From: an uncultured Prevotellaceae bacterium
GTDB taxonomy: Bacteria > Bacteroidota > Bacteroidia > Bacteroidales > Bacteroidaceae
Assembly: GCA_902775475.1 (NCBI GenBank)
Contig: CACYME010000018.1
Coordinates: 1-52,800, forward strand
DNA: 52,800 nt
Reading direction: 5' to 3'
Shown: one piece after another, positions 25,133-33,951 of the stretch
Layout: each line of letters begins with the position of its first letter
Numbering within the stretch: position 1 is the stretch's first letter
Program-made: the position numbers and the translations under genes
Notes under the pieces: model-generated
Database searches by the model: none
Seen by the model: only the letters and a program-made list of their open reading frames with translations
What the model was told of the DNA's origin: nothing

Positions 25133-25997
25133 TTATTTCACTACGACTTTCTTTCCATTCATGATATAGAGGCCCTTCGAAGGTTTCTCCACCTGCAGAC
25201 CCTGTAGGTTGTAGCAGGGGCTGCCACCCTCAGCGTCAGCCACCTGGCGGATGCCGGTTGCATTGTCGTTAAAGACGATGTGCATGCGCGAGCCAGCCTC
25301 CTCTACCGAGGTCAACACGTCGTAGAAATCGAAGTAGGCGCGGAAAGCCTTCATTTTGGTTAGGCCAGCAGAATACCAGAACTTATTCCCGCTCAGGAAG
25401 AGCGTTTTCTCTGGCACTACGGTCTCAGCCACGTATGTTCCGGCAAAACTGTTATAGAGATAGCGGTAAGGGTCTTTCTTCGTACCGCTGCCAAGTCGCA
25501 GCTCGTCCATGTCAACCGACGGTTCCTCCTCCGCATTGATGTCGACACCATCGGCAGTAAACTCCGACACCGGCTCCGAGACCTTGATGATGTAGGGATG
25601 GTTTGCCTCGATGGCCGCAACCGTGCTGAACTCCACATTCAGTCCCACCACGTTTTCATCTTCGTCCTGGGTGGTTTCGCATCCCGTGAAGTCGCCCAGC
25701 TGCACGTCGTCACCGAAGGCGGTCTTCACCTGCTCCGCGCTCATGGCAAACGGCAGGCAGATGGTGCCCCTTGACGGCATACCATGGGTTGCCGTTGGCA
25801 TCGTTTTCCGGTGCTGAATCGCCATAACTGTTCTGGAAAGAATACTTCATCTCCCACGGCTGCTCTTTGCCAAATGGGATGATGGTTCTCTCTTCGCTCC
25901 ATGCTTTGACTGACAAAAGCAAGAGAGCTGAAAATAGAAAATAAAAGCCTTTGTTTATAGATGGTATAAAATTAGTTATTAAACGTGTTTGCTTCAA
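25133..25997 (-). pseudogene. Frameshifted exported protein
   Basis: Two overlapping frames make one protein of about 285 residues. The first (25997-25710) has a signal peptide (FYFLFSALLLLSVKAWS) and reads to WYAVKG. The second (to 25133) continues TICLPFAMSAEQVKTAFGDD and ends with YNLQGLQV...KGLYIMNGKKVVVK, the tail seen on other exported proteins here. Removing one G from the GGGG at about 25772-25775 restores one frame. It could be a real mutation or a sequencing error. The start codon is TTG. The function is unknown. Confidence 0.7.
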
Positions 25998-25999
25998 AT

Positions 26000-26272
26000 T
26001 AATCGCAGCAAAAGTGTGAGCCTACTTGCCATTCCTTGCCAGTAGGTTCTGCAATACCTGTTACAAAAAGAATGAAAGAACGGCTCACACCTGTATGCAG
26101 GCACACTGCCATTCCGCTGGGAATGGGTAGTGCATGACTTACACCATACAGGCGGAACAGCCTCACTCGCTTCTTTGTACCTTGTAACAGATGAGTTTTG
26201 CAGATTCACCGGGCGGTACGCTTGGGCGGTCAGCCTTTCCACTTATTGCGCTTCCCTCTTTTCATTGGGTAG
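26000..26272 (-). ncRNA. Candidate structured RNA or leader
   Basis: This GC-richer island in AT-rich surroundings has several perfect complementary segments on the minus strand: catacagg/cctgtatg (26152-26145 with 26097-26090) enclosing a cattcc/ggaatg hairpin; gtgtgagcc/ggctcacac (26090-26082 with 26022-26014) enclosing cctact/agtagg; and a longer-range ctgttacaa/ttgtaacag (26190-26182 with 26066-26058). A TAATTTTG promoter element at 26286-26279 would start it. It ends about 17 bases before the exported-protein frame, so it may be a riboswitch-like leader or a separate small RNA. I do not recognise the family. Confidence 0.55.
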
Positions 26273-26278
26273 CGGTTG

Positions 26279-26286
26279 CAAAATTA
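26279..26286 (-). promoter_or_regulatory. -7 promoter element for the structured RNA
   Basis: TAATTTTG on the minus strand is placed just before the structured region, with G/C-rich sequence starting soon after. Confidence 0.5.
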
Positions 26287-26508
26287 GGCATTTTTCTTGA
26301 AACTCGTTCCATTGTGAGCCGTTTTTTTGTTTCGCGGGTGCAAAATTGGAGAAAAAAAGCCAAATGAGCGTTGGTTCATTTGGTTCATTTCGTTGGTTCA
26401 TTTGGTTTATTTTGCACCAGTAGCGATGGAATCGGCGTTTTTTCTCGTTTCTGCCGCTGTCGATGATGGCTCACGAGGAGTTCATGAGCCACTTATGTTC
26501 ATTTCGCT

Positions 26509-26712
26509 CTATAGAAATCTGCGGCGGAACCAGAGCTCGAAGACGGGGTCAGCGGTGTAGAGCTGCTTCATTTCGGAGAAGATGAGGTCGCGCTCTCGAA
26601 CTGATAGAAAGGCATGCTGCGGTTGAGGAAGATGTTGCTCATCATGTATTGCTTGGAGCCGTAGAGGCAGTAGGTCGTGAAGTGATGATGCTGCCAGACG
26701 GAGTTTCACAAA
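26509..26712 (-). pseudogene. Frameshifted gene fragment of unknown family
   Basis: A minus-strand stretch reads SVWQHHHFTTYCLYGSKQY and MMSNIFLNRSMPFYQFE in one frame, then continues in another as RDLIFSEMKQLYTADPVFELWF to a TAG at 26509. The two parts join well, suggesting a decayed C-terminal fragment with one frameshift. I cannot name the family. Upstream lie only palindromes, with no start. Confidence 0.45.
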
Positions 26713-26734
26713 CTTGTGAATCACAAACTTGTGA
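26705..26734. repeat. Tandem TCACAAacTTGTGA palindromes
   Basis: Two consecutive perfect palindromes, ttcacaa-ac-ttgtgaa (26705-26720) and tcacaa-ac-ttgtga (26721-26734), could be an operator pair. No intact gene follows on either side. Confidence 0.6.
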
Positions 26735-27186
26735 AATTTTGGTGTTTTTAACTAATGAGTCCACTTGAAGTAACTGCTCAGTCATAGTGCCCTTTTGGGG
26801 CAGAAATCTTTCAACTCTTTTATATCTTTAGACAAGTATATCCACACGTAATCTTGTAGAACCCAGAAAGGGAGAATGGTGAAGAGAAAGGGTTGCCCTT
26901 GTTGAAAGAAGGCGGGTTGCGGGGAAAAAAGTGGCGGAAAGCAGGAATTAGGCCACGCTTTAGCGGGACAGAAGCGCCACTTTTGTTGTTGGCAGCGCGC
27001 GGGGACGATATTGGCAGCGCCCGCTGCCAATATTGGCGGCGGGCGGGGAAATTGTTGGCAGCGTGCGCTGCCAACCTGTTTTTTTTATTTTGCAAGTGAA
27101 TGTAGGAGTCCACTCCGAACCCCACATATTATAGCAAGTGGGCTCAATGAATACTTATTCAGGGGCCGTTACGTTAGGCGTCGGGG
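26735..27186. other. Spacer with GC-rich hairpin array
   Basis: No gene is supported. Short minus-strand frames here have low-complexity Pro/Phe-rich products. The stretch 26988-27086 holds several TTGGCAGCG units and two perfect hairpins. Confidence 0.5.
26988..27086 (+). repeat. TTGGCAGC repeat array ending in a terminator-like hairpin
   Basis: ttggcagc/gctgccaa hairpins are at 27011-27030 and 27055-27074. A degenerate unit ttggcggcggg lies between them and another, ttggcagcgcgcgggg, before them. The second hairpin is followed by cctg and T8, a typical intrinsic terminator on the plus strand, but there is no plus-strand gene upstream. Confidence 0.65.
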
Positions 27187-27880
27187 TCAGTTTCGCAGTT
27201 CTTCGAGGTAGCCGAGGCGGTTGAGGTCGAGGTCTTCGAGGACGTGCTGCCAGACGAGGCGCTGGTGGTTGGAGCGCTTCAGGTCGAGGCGGTTGATGCC
27301 GAGATAGGTGAGGCTGTCGCCGTCGGGTGTGAGACCGCGCATAAAAGTGATGCGCAGCTCGTTCAGGTCGCGGTAGGCCACGAAGCGGTCACGGTTCCTG
27401 ATGGTGATGAGGGTGCTGTCGGCGGGTTCGTCGGTTGGTTCCCACCACTCGGTGATGGTGGGCAGCAGGGCTGCGGTGTCGCCGTCGTTGTGCCATTCGG
27501 GGTGGTGGTAGAGCGGTGTCCAGACGGAGATGGTGCGATGGTGTGGCAGGCGCTGGCCCCAAAGGCTGTCGTCGGCCTGAATGCCGAAGAGGGGCAGATA
27601 GTCTTGCTCGGTGGCGAAGTGCTGCCCTTGGTGCAGGATATAGGGCGAAGTCGGCATAGCCAGCAAACTGGGCCAGGATGTTGAGCGTCGACGTGCGTGG
27701 TGCGAACTCATTAGTCACGTAGCCCCAGAGCCTCTTCAGGGTGCTGGTGCTCACATGCTGGTGCAGGCGCTCGTCGATGAGCTGTGAGAGTTGTTCGAAG
27801 TCCTTTGGGGTGCGGACGGGGTGGTTCAGTTGTGTCTCAATGCAGCTGCACAGCCGTTGTATGGCGTCTTGGCTAATCAT
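27187..27880 (-). pseudogene. Conserved hypothetical gene, frameshifted
   Basis: The N-terminal frame (27880 to about 27660) reads [20 protein letters not shown] and then STSTLKRLWGYVTNEFAPRTSTLNILAQFAGYADF, which looks like a DNA-binding or helical Bacteroidota domain. The rest (to 27187) continues in another frame with YILHQGQHFATEQDYLPLFG and a C-terminal part ending DLNRLGYLEELRN. The switch, near 27650-27670, needs a +1 shift or a small deletion. The start overlaps the lgt stop by four bases. I cannot assign a function. Confidence 0.65.
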
Positions 27881-28773
27881 TTCTGCTGTTTGGCTTTTCT
27901 AAGTCCTTTCACTAGGAACCAGAGGCCGATGGCGACGAAGGGGATGCTGAGCAGCTGGCCCATGTCGAGGGGCATGCCCTGCTCGAAGGCCACCTGCTCC
28001 TTCTTCAGGAACTCCACGAAGAAGCGGAAGGTGAAGATGTAGGTGAGGCAGAGGCCGAAGTAGAAGCCCGTGCCGAGCTTTGTAGAGTGCTGAGTGTTGA
28101 GTGTTGAGCGACTATTGACGGCCGTGGCTTTGTCCTTTTTGTATATCCAGAGCATGATGAAGAACAGCAGCAGGTAGGCCAGCGCCTCGTAGAGCTGGGC
28201 GGGGTGGCGGGGCAGGCCGTCGCGCTGGATGAACTCGAAGGCCCAGGGCACGGTGGTGACGTTGCCGATGATTTCCGAGTTCATCAGGTTGCCTAAGCGG
28301 ATGAAGCAGGCGGTGATGCCGGTGGCGATGGCGATGTTGTCGAGCACCTGCCAGAGGGGCACCCGCAGCCGTTTCACATAGAGCAGCAGGGCGAGGATGA
28401 GGCCCAGCGTGCCGCCGTGGGAGGCCAGCCCCTCGTAGCCCGTCATCTTCCAGTCCCAGCCCTCGGCCGAGGTGAAGTGGATGGGCAGCAGCATCTCGAT
28501 GAAGCCTCGCATGGAGGTGAGGTAGTATTCGGGCTGATAGAAGATGCAGTGGCCCAGTCGGGCACCGATGAGGATGCCCAGGAAGCAGTAGATGAACAGG
28601 GGGTCGAACTTCTCCTTGGCTATTTTCTGGTCCTGATAGAGCTTCATGACCACGATGTAGGCCAGTGCCAGGCCGATGAGCCAGCACAGAGAGTACCAGC
28701 GGAACGAGAGGGGGCCCAGATGGAACGCATCAATGGCGGGGTCCCATGTGATATAGGATAAAAGATGTAGCAT
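27877..28773 (-). CDS. lgt: Prolipoprotein diacylglyceryl transferase Lgt
   Basis: This 298-residue, seven-helix inner-membrane enzyme adds diacylglycerol to the lipobox cysteine of prolipoproteins. The essential region [17 protein letters not shown] and the Lgt signature [14 protein letters not shown] are intact. Between the last helices, after KDKATAVN, an insert ([11 protein letters not shown]) is encoded by a degenerate GAGTGTT tandem repeat at 28083-28115. The 5' end overlaps the Rpn gene by 44 bases. Confidence 0.95.
   Translation of the reverse strand: MLHLLSYITWDPAIDAFHLGPLSFRWYSLCWLIGLALAYIVVMKLYQDQKIAKEKFDPLFIYCFLGILIGARLGHCIFYQPEYYLTSMRGFIEMLLPIHFTSAEGWDWKMTGYEGLASHGGTLGLILALLLYVKRLRVPLWQVLDNIAIATGITACFIRLGNLMNSEIIGNVTTVPWAFEFIQRDGLPRHPAQLYEALAYLLLFFIMLWIYKKDKATAVNSRSTLNTQHSTKLGTGFYFGLCLTYIFTFRFFVEFLKKEQVAFEQGMPLDMGQLLSIPFVAIGLWFLVKGLRKAKQQK
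28083..28115 (-). repeat. GAGTGTT tandem repeat inside lgt
   Basis: gagtgctgagtgttgag followed by another tgttgag unit gives about four degenerate 7-base units, in frame, in a loop between membrane helices. Confidence 0.65.
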
Positions 28774-29689
28774 GCTTGTTGTTCTTATTAGAAGAAGTCC
28801 TTAATAATAAAGATTCAATGATTTCCGTTGCCAATCCCGTCACGTCTGCAATGTCGGCCACAGAATAGCCTTTTGCCTTCATGCGGCGGGCATTCTCGCG
28901 GTTGGCTTCGGCTCTTCCCTCGGCTCTTCCCTCGGCCCGGCCTTTTGCTATGCCTTTTGCCTCAGCTGTACGTATGGCACCATCGTTGTCATAGTAAACC
29001 TTCTCGCTTTCGAAATATTTTGCATATTCCTCTTTTGAAAGGTTCCCAATCTCAGCCACGTCGAAGAATTTCTTGAAGATGCGCTCCTGCAGGGCGGCAG
29101 GGCGTTCCAGCAGACGGGGCAGGTTCTTCAGGGCGTAGAGCCACTTGTCGGCCATGGTCTCCAGCTCGTCCTCGGTCTTCTGGAATTTGGGCATCTCTAA
29201 ATAGATGTACGTCAGCTTGTCGTAAAATACTTCCTTTGTGTTCACGTCCATCAGCTTCACCACGTGGTGATAATACTCCTTGTCGTCCTTGTCCTCGTCG
29301 AACACAAAGTCGAGGATGCCAATGGTGTACACGGCCTTCAACTTATAGTTCCAATTACCTTTAATAGCTTGGGAGCGGATAGGGAACGACGAATAATAGA
29401 CCGAGCGGTCCTTGAACCATTGTTGGTCGGCCTTCTGCATCTCGATGATGATTTTTTCTCGTTGCTCATTTTCGCAGTACACCTTGAACATATGAGCATA
29501 TTTGTCTTTCAAATCGCCCAACTGCTCGGGTGGCAGCAGCGTCAGGGTCTTGATAACCTCTTTCCCTTGTAGCAGGGCGTTCACCAGCTCCAGGGTGATG
29601 TCCTTGTTAGGTTCCGTGCCGAAGAGCAGCTTGAAGCCGTAGTCGGTGTAGGGGTTGATATATCTTCCTGCAATTTCTTCCATTGGCAT
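28730..29689 (-). CDS. Rpn-family PD-(D/E)XK nuclease / putative transposase
   Basis: This 319-residue protein starts [24 protein letters not shown] and has the [22 protein letters not shown] core (E-Q of the PD-(D/E)XK nuclease), the family seen in recombination-promoting nucleases and annotated as PD-(D/E)XK transposases. A repeated [14 protein letters not shown] segment near 260-275 precedes a small helical C-terminal domain that may bind DNA. The ATG at 29689 is used because the promoter (29712-29705) lies in the longer frame. The last 14 codons overlap lgt. Confidence 0.88.
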   Translation of the reverse strand: MPMEEIAGRYINPYTDYGFKLLFGTEPNKDITLELVNALLQGKEVIKTLTLLPPEQLGDLKDKYAHMFKVYCENEQREKIIIEMQKADQQWFKDRSVYYSSFPIRSQAIKGNWNYKLKAVYTIGILDFVFDEDKDDKEYYHHVVKLMDVNTKEVFYDKLTYIYLEMPKFQKTEDELETMADKWLYALKNLPRLLERPAALQERIFKKFFDVAEIGNLSKEEYAKYFESEKVYYDNDGAIRTAEAKGIAKGRAEGRAEGRAEANRENARRMKAKGYSVADIADVTGLATEIIESLLLRTSSNKNNKHATSFILYHMGPRH

Positions 29690-29704
29690 CGTTTTTATTT
29701 GGCG

Positions 29705-29745
29705 CAAAGGTACATAAAAAAGCCGAAAGCGCAAAACTTTCGGCT
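29705..29745 (-). promoter_or_regulatory. Terminator hairpin fused to a promoter, unit 2
   Basis: A hairpin with arms agccgaaag (29721-29729) and ctttcggct (29737-29745) runs into T6 on the minus strand, directly followed by TACCTTTG (29712-29705). It is almost identical to the unit at 24785-24824. Confidence 0.65.
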
Positions 29746-29821
29746 AAGTATTTACAACACACTTGTCGGGAAGGAGCCTCTAGACTATTCGCTTTATCTG
29801 CTTGCAAAAATATGCAAAAAA

Positions 29822-29846
29822 AGCCGAAAGCGCAAAACTTTCGGCT
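29822..29846 (-). terminator. ychF terminator hairpin
   Basis: The arms agccgaaag and ctttcggct, with T7 following on the minus strand, lie 31 bases after ychF. It is the third copy of this hairpin in the window. Confidence 0.75.
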
Positions 29847-29876
29847 CAAAAAAATGTATAAAGACTGCCAATATGT

Positions 29877-30977
29877 CTACACGTTGAAGCGGAAGTGCAT
29901 GATGTCGCCGTCCTGCACCACGTAGTCCTTGCCCTCGACGCCCAGCTTGCCGGCCTCGCGGACGGCGGCCTCGGAGCCATACTTGATGTAGTCGTCGTAT
30001 TTGATGACCTCGGCCCGGATGAAGCCCTTCTCGAAGTCGGTGTGGATGACGCCGGCGCACTGCGGGGCCTTCCAGCCCTTCTTGTAGGTCCAGGCCTTCA
30101 CCTCCATTTCTCCGGCGGTGATGAAGGTCTCGAGGTTCAGCAGGGCGTAGGCCTTCTTGATGAGACGGTTCACGCCGCTCTCCTCCAGGCCCAGCTCCTC
30201 AAGGAAGAGCTGCTTGTCGTCGTAGGACTCCAGCTCGGCGATGTCCTCCTCGGTCTTGGCGGCGATGACCATCATCTCGGCACCCTCTTCCTGGGCCAGC
30301 TCCCCTACCCTACGCGTCCAGTCGTTGCCGTCCTTGGCATCCTGCTCGGCCACGTTGCATACGTAGAGCACGGGCTTGCTCGTCAGCAGGAACAGCCCAC
30401 GGGCGCAGTCCTGCTCGTCCTTCGTCTCAAACTCCACCACACGGGCGTTCTTGCCCTGGTCGAGCACCTCCTTGTAGGCCTTCAGCACCGTCACCTCCAC
30501 CTTGGCGTCCTTGTTGCCTGCGGCAGCGGCCTTCTCGGTCTTTGCCAGACGGCCCTCGATGGTCTCTAAGTCCTTCAGCTGCAGCTCGGTGTCGATGATT
30601 TCCTTGTCGCGGATGGGGTCGATGGTGCCGTCCACGTGGGTGATGTTGTCGTCCTCGAAGCAGCGCAGCACGTGGATGATGGCGTCGGTCTCGCGGATGT
30701 TGCCCAGGAACTTGTTGCCCAGGCCCTCGCCCTTCGAGGCACCCTTCACGAGTCCGGCGATGTCGACAATCTCGCACGTGGCCGGGACGATGCGCCCCGG
30801 ATGCACCAGCTCGGCCAGACGGGTCAGTCGCTCGTCGGGCACGGTGATGACGCCCACGTTGGGCTCAATAGTACAAAAAGGAAAGTTGGCTGCCTGTGCC
30901 TTTGCACTCGACAGACAGTTAAACAGCGTCGACTTGCCCACATTGGGCAGGCCCACGATACCACATTTTAATGCCAT
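29877..30977 (-). CDS. ychF: Redox-regulated ATPase/GTPase YchF
   Basis: This 366-residue Obg-family P-loop protein has G1 GIVGLPNVGKST, a DIAGLVKGASKGEGLGNKFL G3 region and the atypical nucleotide-specificity motif CNVAE in place of NKxD, which makes the family prefer ATP. The C-terminal TGS domain (PQCAGVIHTDFEKGFIRAEV) is complete. YchF binds ribosomes and is linked to stress responses. It is a single-gene unit with promoter and terminator visible. Confidence 0.97.
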   Translation of the reverse strand: MALKCGIVGLPNVGKSTLFNCLSSAKAQAANFPFCTIEPNVGVITVPDERLTRLAELVHPGRIVPATCEIVDIAGLVKGASKGEGLGNKFLGNIRETDAIIHVLRCFEDDNITHVDGTIDPIRDKEIIDTELQLKDLETIEGRLAKTEKAAAAGNKDAKVEVTVLKAYKEVLDQGKNARVVEFETKDEQDCARGLFLLTSKPVLYVCNVAEQDAKDGNDWTRRVGELAQEEGAEMMVIAAKTEEDIAELESYDDKQLFLEELGLEESGVNRLIKKAYALLNLETFITAGEMEVKAWTYKKGWKAPQCAGVIHTDFEKGFIRAEVIKYDDYIKYGSEAAVREAGKLGVEGKDYVVQDGDIMHFRFNV

Positions 30978-31007
30978 TTCTCAATATAAACGTTTATAAT
31001 CTGGGTG

Positions 31008-31015
31008 CAAAGTTA
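31008..31015 (-). promoter_or_regulatory. -7 promoter element for ychF
   Basis: TAACTTTG on the minus strand is 30 bases before the ATG. Confidence 0.6.
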
Positions 31016-31133
31016 CAAATAAGTGAGCGAACAGCAAAGCGAAAACCCGTTTTTCTTGCTTTTTGCGAAACGTAATGGGTTAATATAGCCATGAAATGTG
31101 ACGAAAAATGGCGGATTTTTGCTGACGGGAACG

Positions 31134-32276
31134 TCAGAAGTAGCAGCTCCAGCCCGCGATGAAAATGCCCTCCATGCCGTAGCCCAGTTCGGCGAAGAAG
31201 CGCAGCCAGCTGCGACCCACCTCCACGCCGATGGGCGACAGCTGACCAGCCACGTGCCAGCGGCGCTCGCTCAGGCGGGAAATCTCGCTAAGGGCAGGCC
31301 TGGCGGCGTTCTTAGGGCCAAAGTAGGCATCGTTGGGGAGGTCGTAAGGTCCGAACCAGTTGTGCTGGCTCATCAGCCCGAGCGCCGCCTTCGAGTAGAG
31401 TCTGGTTCCGGGGGTGAAGGCCCAGTAATACTTGGCCGACGGCAGGAAGAACCACGATGTGCTCTCCATGCTGCCCACGTAGACCTCGGGTGGCGTGTCG
31501 CTATGCCAGTCGTTGCGCCAGCTCTGCTTCCAGTCAGGGTCCAGCTCCGTGTAGCCCGCATCGCCGTTGGGCCTTGTGCCCGTACCGGCAATCATTCCCA
31601 CGGCCCAGTGGTCATCGAGGTGATAGTAGTAGCTCAGGCTGGCAGCGAAGTTGGCCACGGCACCCAGTCCGCAGTCCAGCTCGCCCTCGTAGCCGTTCAG
31701 GTGTAGGCGGTCGGCTACGCGCTGGCTCATGCGGTCGTAGCAGCCGTTGTGCAGTGCGTTGCCGATGCTGAGGCCTAGGCGCAGCTCGTGGCGGTAGTGG
31801 CGCTTGGCACTGTAGGTGGTGGGCTTGAAGGGCGACGGAGCGCGATGGTCAGCCACGGGTAGCTCGCTGCGCAGCGTGTCCTTGCGGGCTGCCATCAGAT
31901 AGTAGCTCTTCTCTCTGGGGTGGTAGATGGCACTGCTGGAATAGTCAACGATGAGCCCCAGTCCTTCGCTGAAATAGAGGTCGGCAAAGAAGCCCCACCA
32001 GTCGGTTCGCCGGCCGGGAATGAGCGTCTGGTATTCGTACTCCTCAGAAGCTATTTGTATAGGTTTGTTCAGGTGTTTCTTCTTCAGGCTGAGTTCTATG
32101 GGCTGACCCTCGGCTACCAGTGTGTCGCTTGCCGTGATGATGGTGACGGGCTCGGCGGTGGGGCGATTGATGAGGATGGTCTCGCTCGATGGGGTGAAGA
32201 TGGTCATGCAGCCCGTCAGCAGACTGCTCAGGAAGGCGGCCTGCAACAAGGGGAACAGATGGTCGAAGTGTTTCAT
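31134..32276 (-). CDS. Outer-membrane lipoprotein, probable beta-barrel or porin-like
   Basis: This 380-residue protein has a lipoprotein signal peptide with lipobox LLTGC (cysteine about 22). A short N-terminal region with the sequence ADLYFSEGLGLIVDYSSSAIY is followed by alternating hydrophobic strands rich in Tyr, Trp and Gly and a final aromatic residue (GWSCYF). It looks like an outer-membrane-associated protein; the specific role is unknown. It is a single gene and no partner is evident. Confidence 0.75.
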   Translation of the reverse strand: MKHFDHLFPLLQAAFLSSLLTGCMTIFTPSSETILINRPTAEPVTIITASDTLVAEGQPIELSLKKKHLNKPIQIASEEYEYQTLIPGRRTDWWGFFADLYFSEGLGLIVDYSSSAIYHPREKSYYLMAARKDTLRSELPVADHRAPSPFKPTTYSAKRHYRHELRLGLSIGNALHNGCYDRMSQRVADRLHLNGYEGELDCGLGAVANFAASLSYYYHLDDHWAVGMIAGTGTRPNGDAGYTELDPDWKQSWRNDWHSDTPPEVYVGSMESTSWFFLPSAKYYWAFTPGTRLYSKAALGLMSQHNWFGPYDLPNDAYFGPKNAARPALSEISRLSERRWHVAGQLSPIGVEVGRSWLRFFAELGYGMEGIFIAGWSCYF

Positions 32277-32924
32277 AGTGGTGTCTTTTTATCTTAAACG
32301 ACATGTCATCCGAAATCTTGCATCCATTCAGAAAAAAAGTAATGACATAGCTGTTATGTAGTTAATCAAAATGAGTTGATATGAACTATTGTTTTAGAAA
32401 AAACAGGAAAAACAAGAAAAAAGGTTTTTATCTGTTTTTCTAACAAGTAATAAAGCAGATGATATAAACTATTTTTCAGGTTACTTAATATTAAAAATGT
32501 CAAAATATTTCACAGAAATTTTGCTTCACGGCGACGAAGCAATTTTGAGCGAAAAATGGGCGTTTTCGAGCCTTGGGGAAGCGTTGACCGATGAAAAATT
32601 GGGCCGCAAACGGCGAAAATTTTGCACACACGCCCTGCTTTTGTGCAGGTTTTTCGCTCAAATTTTGCTACTTTTTGCGTTTCTGTAAGCACGCCAAAAA
32701 ATAAAAAGTCAACGCCAAATTTTCAAAAGGCGTTGACTTTTTTTTCTAAACGAAGCCCCTTTTTTGCTAAAATCAAATTAACCAACTGACAGTCAACCAT
32801 TTAGAAAACCCTCAAAAAACACGGTTTTTTTCGTCCAAAAGCGTTTTCGTGGAAAAATATCGAAATATGGAGGCCTAAAATGGCCATTTTGTCAATATCT
32901 TTCAAAAACAGAAGTTGAAGAAAA
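32277..32924. other. Spacer with dispersed repeat copy C
   Basis: The part from 32277 to 32495 is AT-rich with no visible gene or clear signal. The rest is repeat copy C. Confidence 0.6.
32496..32915 (+). repeat. Dispersed intergenic repeat, copy C
   Basis: It aligns with copy B over its whole length. The hairpin core is perfect here: aaaagtcaacgcc and ggcgttgactttt around a 12-base loop, at about 32704-32742, with T8 following. The end block cgaaatatggaggcc is shared with copy B. Confidence 0.8.
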
Positions 32925-33934
32925 CTACAGTCTGATGAGCGTGGAACCCGTGGTCGATTTATCGTGCGTGTTCAGCTGAACGGCATAGACACCAGAGGGC
33001 AGAGCGCTGAGGTCGATGGCAGTGCCCGTGGCCGACGCTATGGCCCCACGAGCTGTAGCAGCGCCTCGGCCTCGAGCGAGCGCTGGCGGGTGAGCGTGAT
33101 GCTCTCGCAGCTGCTGAAGTTGACAACACAGGGCTTGCCGTCCTTTTCGGCCTGGTCGAAGAGGTACTTGAAGCCCAGCACGGCAGTGGCAGAGGTGTGC
33201 TCGTCGGGGTTGGAGAAGTCGCTGCGCTGGCTGTTGAAGTCGGCCACGTAGAGGTCGGCTTCGGGGGCCATTCCCTGGTATTTCCCATCAACGGCCGACC
33301 CCGCCATCGTGCCCATCACGTGAGTGCCGTGGAGCGAGCTGTTCACGTATTGCGAATGGCCGTATTCGGCTATCTCCTCCGTTGTCTGCAGGGCGTGGCC
33401 CAGCGTGCCGTCATCGTTGGGCCACAGGAAGTTATAGTAGTACTTTGCCCTGAGATTCCCCTCGGCATCGAGGAAGGCGGGATGGGTGAAGTCGAAGCCG
33501 CAGTCGAACACGCCAGCGGCCACGCCTCGGCCCGTGAAGGCCTTGGGCAGGTCGGTGCCGGCATAGACCTGCGTGGCGTTGACCTGGCCGGGCGTCACGT
33601 CCATTGCTGGACGCGGCATGCGCTCGGCCTCGATGCGCTCCACACGGCGGTCCATCGACAGCGGGGCCACCTGCGAGAGGGGGATGCTGACGATGTAGAT
33701 GCGACCGATGCTGTCGACCACCTGGCAGCCGTAGTCGGCCGCGAACGTGGTGGCCGACAGTCCGTCTGTGGTGGTCATGAGCCTGAGAATGGGGTGGGGG
33801 AGAGGGCCACGGGCAGCGGCTGCGCTGGGCTGTTGGCGAACGAGCTGTGACAGGTGGGCCGACAGCTTTGTGTAGTCTTGTGCCTGTGTCGGAATGACGA
33901 CGGAAAAGGCGAGTAGAAAAAGCAGTTTTCTCAT
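32925..33934 (-). pseudogene. Internally deleted subtilisin-like (S8) peptidase
   Basis: The N-terminal 298 residues have a signal peptide (ends IPTQAQ) and a subtilisin-type catalytic domain with the Asp region FDCGFDFTHP and the His region HGTHVMGTMAG. The frame then stops at VGP, before any catalytic Ser. In another frame the DNA continues with a C-terminal type IX sorting-like end, LSALPSGVYAVQLNTHD...STLIRL, to a TAG at 32925. So the Ser part and several hundred residues are gone, and head and tail are fused out of frame. Confidence 0.8.
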
Positions 33935-33951
33935 GTTTTTTTGTGAGGTTG

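Noticed and set aside
25760-25780. Programmed frameshift in the exported protein
   Set aside because: There is no slippery heptamer or downstream structure; a one-base indel in GGGG explains it more simply.
25994-26242. 82-residue minus-strand open frame
   Set aside because: It covers the structured RNA region and has no protein-like composition; the base pairing explains the sequence better.
4553-26772. Shared gagtccacttgaagta at 4553 and 26757 as insertion-sequence ends
   Set aside because: The match is only 16 bases, without flanking inverted repeats or a transposase; it is too little to call.
26782-27125. Two overlapping short minus-strand frames
   Set aside because: Their products are low-complexity and encoded by the hairpin array and AT-rich DNA; no start context was seen.
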